Shown piece by piece: positions 45,029 to 50,444 of a stretch of 50,444 nt of DNA. The notes under the pieces are model-generated. The model was given only the letters and a program-made list of their open reading frames with translations. It had not been told where the DNA came from and searched no databases. Position numbers and translations under genes: made by a program. The first letter of the stretch is position 1. The number at the start of each line of letters is the position of its first letter. This stretch comes from Clostridia bacterium. GTDB lineage: Bacteria > Bacillota > Clostridia > TANB77 > CAG-508. Location: contig JAAVXQ010000063.1 of NCBI GenBank assembly GCA_022790685.1, positions 1-50,444 of the forward strand, written 5' to 3'.

Positions 45029-46912
45029 ATGAGTTATAATGCAGGAGAATATGATATAGCTGTAATAGGAGCTGGACATGCTGGTTGTGAGGCTGCTTTA
45101 GCAGCGGCAAGACTTGGAATGAAAACACTTATATTTTCTATAAGTCTCGAAGCTGTTGCTAATATGCCATGTAATCCACATATAGGTGGAACCTCAAAAG
45201 GTCATTTAGTAAGAGAAATAGATAGCCTTGGTGGAGAAATGGGAAAAAACATAGACAAAACATTGATACAGTTAAGAATGCTTAACACATCAAAAGGACC
45301 AGCAGTTCATTCTCTAAGAGCTCAAGCTGATAGAAAAAAATATCAAGCAGAGATGAAACATACTTTAGAAAAGCAAGAAAATGTTTTTTTAAAACAAGCA
45401 GAAATAGTAAAGATAAATGTAGAAGATGGAGAAGTTAAATCAATAGAGACACATTTAGGAGCAATTTATAATATTAGAGCCCTAATAATAGCGACAGGAA
45501 CATACTTAAAAGGTAAGATTTTTATTGGAGAAAATAGTTTTGAAAGTGGACCGGATGGTGTTTTTGCAGCAAATAAATTATCAGATTGCTTAAAAGAATT
45601 GGGAATAGAGATACAAAGATTTAAAACAGGAACTCCTGCAAGAATTAATAAAAATAGTATAGATTTTTCAAAAATGGAGATACAAGAAGGAGATGAAGAC
45701 ATAGTACCATTTTCTTTTGATGATGAGTCACCAAAAATTGAGCAGGAACCATGTTATCTTACTTATACAAATGAAAAAACACATGAAATTATAAGAAAAA
45801 ACTTACATAGATCACCATTATATGCTGGTCTAATAGAAGGAACTGGGCCAAGATATTGTCCTTCTATTGAAGATAAAGTAGTTAGATTTGCTGATAAAGA
45901 TAGACATCAGATTTTTGTAGAACCAATTGGAAAAGATACTGATGAGATGTATATACAAGGAATGAGTTCTTCTTTGCCAGAAGATGTTCAAATCGAAATG
46001 TATAGAACGTTACCAGGATTGGAAAATGCTGAATTTACAAGACCAGCATATGCTATAGAATATGATTCTATTGAGCCATCTCAGCTTAAAAGTTCATTAG
46101 AATTAAAAAAAATATCTGGAATTTTTTGTGCAGGACAAATAAATGGAACCTCTGGGTATGAAGAAGCAGCAGCTCAAGGGCTTATGGCAGGAATAAATGC
46201 TACTCAAAAATTAAAAGGAAAAGAACCATTAATCTTAGATAGGTCAGAAGCATATATAGGAGTTTTAATAGATGATATTGTTACTAAAAGTACTTTAGAA
46301 CCATATCGAATGATGACTTCTAGAGCTGAATATAGATTATTATTAAGACAAGATAATGCTGATTTAAGATTAACAGAAATAGGTCATAGAATTGGTCTTA
46401 TAACAGATGAGAGATTTAAAAAGTTTAATATAAAAAAAGAACAAATTGAAAAAGAAATAGAAAGATTGAGTTCTACAAATATTAAGCCAACAGAAGAAAC
46501 AAACAATCTTTTAATTAAGCTAGGAACTACTCCATTAGTAGCTGGAACAAAAATATCAGAACTACTTAAAAGAACAGAGATTACATATGAAAACATAAAA
46601 GAATTAGATAAAGAAAGACCAGATTTAGATAGGCAAGTAAGAGAAGAAGTAGAAATCATGGTAAAATATGAAGGCTATATAGAAATGCAAAAAAGACAAG
46701 TGGAGGGCTTTAAAAAGTTAGAGAAAAAAATATTACCAGAAGAGATTGATTATAGTCAAATAAAAGGAATACGACTAGAAGCTAGACAAAAATTAAATAA
46801 ATATAAACCATACTCTATAGGTCAGGCATCAAGAATATCTGGAGTATCACCAGCAGATATTTCTGTGTTATTAATATATTTAGAACAATATAATAAAAAT
46901 AAAGGAAAATAA
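45029..46912 (+). CDS. mnmG: tRNA uridine-5-carboxymethylaminomethyl modification enzyme MnmG
   Basis: The FAD-dependent partner of MnmE, 627 residues. The dinucleotide loop AVIGAGHAGCEAALAAARLG, the substrate part NPHIGGTSKGHLVREIDSLGGEMG, a catalytic-cysteine region EDKVVRFADKDRHQIFVEP with the PRYCPSIE motif, and INGTSGYEEAAAQGLMAG are present. ATG at 45029 has TAGGAGAAG. It follows mnmE. Confidence 0.97.
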   Translation: MSYNAGEYDIAVIGAGHAGCEAALAAARLGMKTLIFSISLEAVANMPCNPHIGGTSKGHLVREIDSLGGEMGKNIDKTLIQLRMLNTSKGPAVHSLRAQADRKKYQAEMKHTLEKQENVFLKQAEIVKINVEDGEVKSIETHLGAIYNIRALIIATGTYLKGKIFIGENSFESGPDGVFAANKLSDCLKELGIEIQRFKTGTPARINKNSIDFSKMEIQEGDEDIVPFSFDDESPKIEQEPCYLTYTNEKTHEIIRKNLHRSPLYAGLIEGTGPRYCPSIEDKVVRFADKDRHQIFVEPIGKDTDEMYIQGMSSSLPEDVQIEMYRTLPGLENAEFTRPAYAIEYDSIEPSQLKSSLELKKISGIFCAGQINGTSGYEEAAAQGLMAGINATQKLKGKEPLILDRSEAYIGVLIDDIVTKSTLEPYRMMTSRAEYRLLLRQDNADLRLTEIGHRIGLITDERFKKFNIKKEQIEKEIERLSSTNIKPTEETNNLLIKLGTTPLVAGTKISELLKRTEITYENIKELDKERPDLDRQVREEVEIMVKYEGYIEMQKRQVEGFKKLEKKILPEEIDYSQIKGIRLEARQKLNKYKPYSIGQASRISGVSPADISVLLIYLEQYNKNKGK

Positions 46913-46915
46913 TAA

Positions 46916-47635
46916 ATGAGCAAAGAAGAATTTGAAAAAATCTTAATAGAATTAGCTAATTCTATTGATGTTAAAATAAACGAAGAAACTATATATATGT
47001 TTTATCAATATATGAAAGAAATTATTGAGTGGAATGATAAGGTAAACCTAACAGCAATAACAGATGAAAAAATGTTTATCGTGAAACATTTTATAGATTC
47101 ACTTACTGTAAGTAAAGAAATTGAAGATAAAAATACTATTATTGATATAGGAACAGGAGCGGGGTTTCCTGGCATACCACTTAAAATAAATTTTCCAGAG
47201 AAGAAAATAACATTAATAGATGCAGTAAATAAAAAATTAAATGTAATAAGAGATATAACTTCAAAATTTAATATGGATAAATTAGAAATAATTCATACAA
47301 GAGCAGAAGATTTAGCAAATAATGATAAATACAGAGAAAAATATGATGTTGCTATAACAAGAGCAGTATCTAATTTGTCTACAATAGTAGAATACATGTT
47401 ACCTTTTGTAAAGAAGGATGGTATAGCAATATGTATGAAAGGTCCAAGTTTTAAAGAAGAATTAGAAGAAAGCAAAAAGGCTATAGAGGTGCTAGGAGGA
47501 AAGGTAGAAAATATTAAAACAATATTTATTGAAAATGAAATAGAAAGAAATATTATAGTTATAAAAAAAATCAAAGCTACTCCAAAACAATTTCCAAGAG
47601 GAAAAGGAAAGCCACAAAAAGAGCCAATTAAATAG
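46916..47635 (+). CDS. rsmG: 16S rRNA m7G527 methyltransferase RsmG
   Basis: A 239-residue SAM-dependent methyltransferase that modifies G527 of 16S rRNA. WNDKVNLTAITDEKMFIVKHFIDSL and the SAM site IIDIGTGAGFPGIPLKI, then ITRAVSNLSTIVEYMLPFV, are characteristic. The start lies 3 bases after the mnmG stop. A parS-like site lies in codons 53-58. Confidence 0.96.
   Translation: MSKEEFEKILIELANSIDVKINEETIYMFYQYMKEIIEWNDKVNLTAITDEKMFIVKHFIDSLTVSKEIEDKNTIIDIGTGAGFPGIPLKINFPEKKITLIDAVNKKLNVIRDITSKFNMDKLEIIHTRAEDLANNDKYREKYDVAITRAVSNLSTIVEYMLPFVKKDGIAICMKGPSFKEELEESKKAIEVLGGKVENIKTIFIENEIERNIIVIKKIKATPKQFPRGKGKPQKEPIK
47073..47088 (-). other. parS-like site 2 (inside rsmG)
   Basis: On the minus strand this reads exactly TGTTTCACGATAAACA, identical to site 1 in the opposite direction. 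In Bacillus too, a parS lies within coding sequence of the par neighbourhood. Confidence 0.75.
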
Positions 47636-47642
47636 GTAAAAG

Positions 47643-47673
47643 AGAAATGTTCTACATAGAACATTTCTTTTTT
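47643..47673 (+). terminator. Terminator after rsmG
   Basis: A 12-bp perfect stem AGAAATGTTCTA / TAGAACATTTCT with a two-base gap, followed by TTTTTT. The stem contains TGTTC...GAACA and could derive from an old parS copy. Confidence 0.85.
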
Positions 47674-47795
47674 ATAATAAGTACTTATTTATAAATTATA
47701 ATGATTACCTTTTAATAATAATGAAATTATAAGAAATGCATAGTAACATATAAAATATAGTTAAATGTGTAAGAATAGCATATAATTATAAACAA

Positions 47796-47811
47796 TGTTT
47801 TTCGTGGAACA
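47796..47811 (+). other. parS-like site 3 (upstream of parA)
   Basis: TGTTTTTCGTGGAACA. The right half (CGTGGAACA) matches classical parS exactly while the left differs at two bases. It is in the 323-base gap before parA, which otherwise has only the terminator and the parA promoter. Confidence 0.65.
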
Positions 47812-47901
47812 TTTTTAAAATTATAATTAGAGTAAGGTTTATAGAGATTATAGTTACTATTTTTCATCAATATAAAAGTTAATGTTTTTAAACAAAATCA
47901 A

Positions 47902-47930
47902 TTGACATATTAAGAAAAATCTTATATTAT
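47902..47930 (+). promoter_or_regulatory. parA-parB promoter
   Basis: TTGACA, 17 bases, TATTAT, ending 29 bases before the start. Confidence 0.8.
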
Positions 47931-47958
47931 TATTAAGTAAAAAAAGGAGGGATATTTC

Positions 47959-48750
47959 TTGAGTAGAGTAATAGCTATAGCAAATCAAAAAGGTGGAGTA
48001 GGAAAGACAACAACAGCAGTTAATTTAAGTACTATTCTTGCGAAAAAAGGAAAAAGAGTAATGTTAATAGATGGTGATCCACAAGGAAATGCAAGTAGTG
48101 GACTAGGAATAGAGAAGGAAGTAGAATATTCTTTATATGATGTGTTAATAAATGAAGTTGACATAAACAAAACTCTTAAAGATACTTGCGTAAAATCTCT
48201 AAAAGTATGTCCTTCTAATATGGATCTTGCTGGTGCTGAGGTAGAACTTGTTACACAAATGTCAAGAGAGCAGAGATTGAAAGAAAAAATTGATATAATA
48301 AGAGATGAATATGATTTTATAATAATTGATTGTCCACCATCTTTAGGATTGATAACTCTTAATGCTTTTACAGCATCAGATTCTGTGCTAATTCCAGTAC
48401 AATGTGAATATTATGCTCTTGAAGGATTAGGACAATTATTAAATACAATTAATTTAGTCAAAAAACATTTAAATAAAAATTTAGAAATAGAAGGAGCTGT
48501 TCTTACAATGTATGATATAAGAACTAATCTTTCTAATCAAGTAGTTAAAGAAGTAAAAAGATATTTTGAAGATAAAGTATATAAAACTGTTATTCCTAGA
48601 AATATAAAACTTAGTGAAGCTCCAAGTTTTGGAATGCCAATATCGCTATATGATCCAAAGTCAAAGGGTGCAAGATGCTATGAAAAACTAGCAAAAGAAG
48701 TAATAAAAGAGGAAGATGCAAGAACTATAAGTAAAAAGGAGGAAAAGTAA
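47959..48750 (+). CDS. parA: Chromosome partitioning ATPase ParA (Soj)
   Basis: A 263-residue ParA. The deviant Walker A KGGVGKTTTAVNLST at residues 11-25, LIDGDPQGNASSGLG and IIIDCPPSLGLITLNAF are diagnostic. It begins at TTG 47959 with AAAAAGGAGGGA 7 bases upstream; no ATG is better placed. ParB begins one base after the stop. In spore-formers it also feeds the sporulation decision. Confidence 0.96.
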   Translation: MSRVIAIANQKGGVGKTTTAVNLSTILAKKGKRVMLIDGDPQGNASSGLGIEKEVEYSLYDVLINEVDINKTLKDTCVKSLKVCPSNMDLAGAEVELVTQMSREQRLKEKIDIIRDEYDFIIIDCPPSLGLITLNAFTASDSVLIPVQCEYYALEGLGQLLNTINLVKKHLNKNLEIEGAVLTMYDIRTNLSNQVVKEVKRYFEDKVYKTVIPRNIKLSEAPSFGMPISLYDPKSKGARCYEKLAKEVIKEEDARTISKKEEK

Positions 48751-48751
48751 T

Positions 48752-49594
48752 ATGGCTAAAAAAACAGGGCTTGGAAAAGGTTTAGACGCATTATTTTCTA
48801 CACCAATATTAGAAGAAAAAATACAAGTAGGCGAAAATGTACAAAGATTAAAACTAAATGAAATAGAACCAAATAAAGAACAAGCTAGGAAAATTTTTGA
48901 TGAAGAAGCAATAGAAGAATTAGCAAGTTCAATTAAGGAATATGGAGTAATCCAACCAATAATAGTAACTAAAAAAGATAATTTTTATGAGATAATTGCT
49001 GGAGAAAGAAGATGGAGAGCTTCTAAAAAGGCAGGAATGGAAGATATACCAGCAATAGTAAGAGAAGATGATGAAAAGAGAAATAAGGAAATTTCTTTAA
49101 TAGAAAATATACAAAGAGAAGATTTAAATCCAATAGAGAAAGCAAAAGGAATAAGAATGCTTATGGATGAATATAATCTTACTCAACAAAACGTTGCAGA
49201 TATGCTAGGAAAGAGCAGAAGTAGTATTGCAAATACAGTAAGAATATTAAATTTAGACGAAAGAGTAATAGAAATGGTACTTCAGGGTAAACTAACAGAA
49301 GGACACTGCAAATCATTAATGTCTATAGACGATAAAGAAAGACAATATAAGATGGCTAATTATATTATTGAATCAGGGGATTCTGTGAGAGAAGCTGAAA
49401 AAAAGATGAAAACACGTAAAAAAGTAAGCAAAAAGCAAGATAGATATATACCAATATATAGAGATATTGAAGATTCTTTTCAGAGTTTTTTTGGAACAAA
49501 AGTAAAATTAGATGCAGGTGAAAAAAGAGGAAAAATCATAATACAATATACATCAAATGATGATTTGGAGCGAATTTTAGGATTAATAAAGTAA
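48752..49594 (+). CDS. parB: Chromosome partitioning protein ParB (Spo0J)
   Basis: A 280-residue CTPase and DNA-binding protein that spreads from parS. The N-terminal GLGKGLDALF is the ParA-activating peptide. The CTP-binding motif GERRWRASKKAG with ENIQREDLNPIEKAKG follows, then the helix-turn-helix LTQQNVADMLGKSRSSIANTVRIL. Three parS-like sites lie within 4 kb. Confidence 0.96.
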   Translation: MAKKTGLGKGLDALFSTPILEEKIQVGENVQRLKLNEIEPNKEQARKIFDEEAIEELASSIKEYGVIQPIIVTKKDNFYEIIAGERRWRASKKAGMEDIPAIVREDDEKRNKEISLIENIQREDLNPIEKAKGIRMLMDEYNLTQQNVADMLGKSRSSIANTVRILNLDERVIEMVLQGKLTEGHCKSLMSIDDKERQYKMANYIIESGDSVREAEKKMKTRKKVSKKQDRYIPIYRDIEDSFQSFFGTKVKLDAGEKRGKIIIQYTSNDDLERILGLIK

Positions 49595-49606
49595 GGGTGT
49601 GAAAAA

Positions 49607-50128
49607 ATGGAAAATATCTTAGAGATTATTAAGACAGATGAATTTATACTTATGTCCTTTATACTTAATATATTATTTATTATACTAGTAATGATAAATA
49701 TTTATTTTAATATAAAGGCAAAAAGAAAATATTTAGACTTTATGACAAAATTAGGAAAAGGTCAAGACATTGATGCTATGCTAAAAAAATATGTTAATGA
49801 CGTAAGAGAAATAAAGAAAGATAATGATGAAATAAAAGCATACTATATTAAACTTGATAAAGATATATCATCATGTATACAGAAAACAGGGCTTGTAAGA
49901 TATAATGCATTTCAAGATGTAGGAAGCGATTTAAGTTTTGCAATAGCATTATTAGACAGAGAAAACAACGGAGTTGTATTAAATGGATTATATGGTTCTG
50001 AATCATCAAATATTTATGCAAAGCCAATAAAAAACGGAAAATCAAGTTACCAATTATCAGATGAAGAACAATATGCTTTGGAAATAGCAGAACAAAATAA
50101 AAACTTTTATGCAAAACATAAAAATTAA
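49607..50128 (+). CDS. DUF4446 family membrane-anchored protein
   Basis: A 173-residue protein with one membrane segment (about residues 15-37), a coiled-coil linker, and the DUF4446 core KTGLVRYNAFQDVGSDLSFAIALLDRENNGVVLNGLYG. The family often follows parB in clostridia, as here. Its biochemical role is unknown. Confidence 0.9.
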   Translation: MENILEIIKTDEFILMSFILNILFIILVMINIYFNIKAKRKYLDFMTKLGKGQDIDAMLKKYVNDVREIKKDNDEIKAYYIKLDKDISSCIQKTGLVRYNAFQDVGSDLSFAIALLDRENNGVVLNGLYGSESSNIYAKPIKNGKSSYQLSDEEQYALEIAEQNKNFYAKHKN

Positions 50129-50156
50129 AATACTCAAATTTTGAGTATTTTTTTAT
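50128..50156 (+). terminator. Terminator of the parA-parB-DUF4446 operon
   Basis: An 11-bp perfect stem AAATACTCAAA/TTTGAGTATTT with a one-base loop (realistically four to five bases) and a T-run. Confidence 0.82.
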
Positions 50157-50319
50157 TTATATAAATTTATAAAATAAAGCATGAGAATTAAAAATAAGAG
50201 ACTTTTTTATAAAAATAGTAATAGTATATTGTAATAAATTAAAACTTATTATATTTTATTATGGCTATAATTTAGCATAAAGTGCTATTTACAAATATAT
50301 ATATAAATAATAAATAGAA

Positions 50320-50444
50320 AATAAATAATAAAAAATAAATAATAAAAATAAATAATAAAAATAAATAATAAAAATAAATAATAAAAATAAATAATAAAAA
50401 TAAATAATAAAAATAAATAATAAATAATAAATAATAAAAAAATA
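50320..50444. repeat. A/T-only tandem repeat at the window edge
   Basis: Repeats of a 13-base unit AAAAATAAATAAT, about seven nearly exact copies, followed by shorter TAAATAA variants to the last base. There is no G or C in the array. The 160 bases before it have no gene. Confidence 0.9.

Noticed and set aside
1..50444. CRISPR arrays, insertion sequences, integrases, relaxases, riboswitches
   Set aside because: I looked for direct repeats with spacers, transposase motifs (DDE, tyrosine recombinase), relaxase HUH motifs and known riboswitch cores, and saw none.

Overview
This AT-rich window carries a bacterial chromosomal replication origin. Gene content points to a low-GC member of the Clostridia. 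It has the order rpmH-rnpA-yidD-yidC-jag-mnmE-mnmG-rsmG-parA-parB-DUF4446 to the right of dnaA and dnaN-recF-remB-gyrB to the left, a short YidC, RecF, and the spore-germination protein YpeB. An uncultured gut-type clostridial lineage is likely, but the exact taxon cannot be fixed from the sequence alone.

Layout. 1-3.6 kb: prfA (partial) and an SbcD/SbcC-like nuclease-ATPase pair. 3.7-6.8 kb: a three-gene operon ending in a TraG/VirD4-type coupling ATPase, read from a consensus promoter. 6.8-18.9 kb: housekeeping genes (DnaJ-like, yqeK, ddl, murF, an alpha/beta hydrolase, ypeB, a GT28 glycosyltransferase, recR, ybaB, dnaX, SRP RNA, tadA). 19.0-20.9 kb: a higher-GC, apparently foreign two-gene unit (NAD kinase plus a beta-class DNA methyltransferase). 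21.0-21.4 kb: tRNA-Arg(CCU) and a DUF1858 gene. 21.4-24.9 kb: a plus-strand type IV secretion (T4SS) operon running head-on to replication (VirD4, VirB2-like, VirB6-like, VirB3/PrgI-like). 25.0-27.0 kb: the DnaD and DnaC helicase-loading pair. 27.1-29.6 kb: gyrA. 29.7-33.8 kb: a second T4SS operon (VirB4 in two polypeptides, a CpaE-like ATPase, an unknown protein). 33.8-34.4 kb: a gene-free region that may encode a structured RNA. 34.4-40.8 kb: gyrB-remB-recF-small membrane protein-dnaN-dnaA, with DnaA boxes on both sides of dnaA. 41.1-50.1 kb: the rpmH to DUF4446 block with three parS-like sites. The end of the window is a pure A/T tandem repeat.

The most striking observation concerns the codon CGG. 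Four genes look frameshifted: SbcC-like, TraG, VirD4 and VirB6-like. In all four, the point where the reading frame must move +1 is an in-frame CGG, and skipping its C gives a glycine codon (GGN) and restores the protein. In TraG this glycine is the first invariant residue of the Walker A motif, which fixes the shift to that codon. Reading both strands by eye, I found no other in-frame CGG in any native gene of the window. The only others are one each in the two foreign-looking genes (NAD kinase, methyltransferase). This suggests that in this organism CGG is not a normal arginine codon but a +1 frameshift signal, used mainly here in secretion genes.

A second oddity is that several T4SS genes appear to start at AUA or AUU behind strong Shine-Dalgarno sequences. 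In one case the only upstream AUG lies before the predicted transcription start. Together these suggest a vertically kept, translationally restrained T4SS scattered around oriC, with no relaxase or integrase in view.
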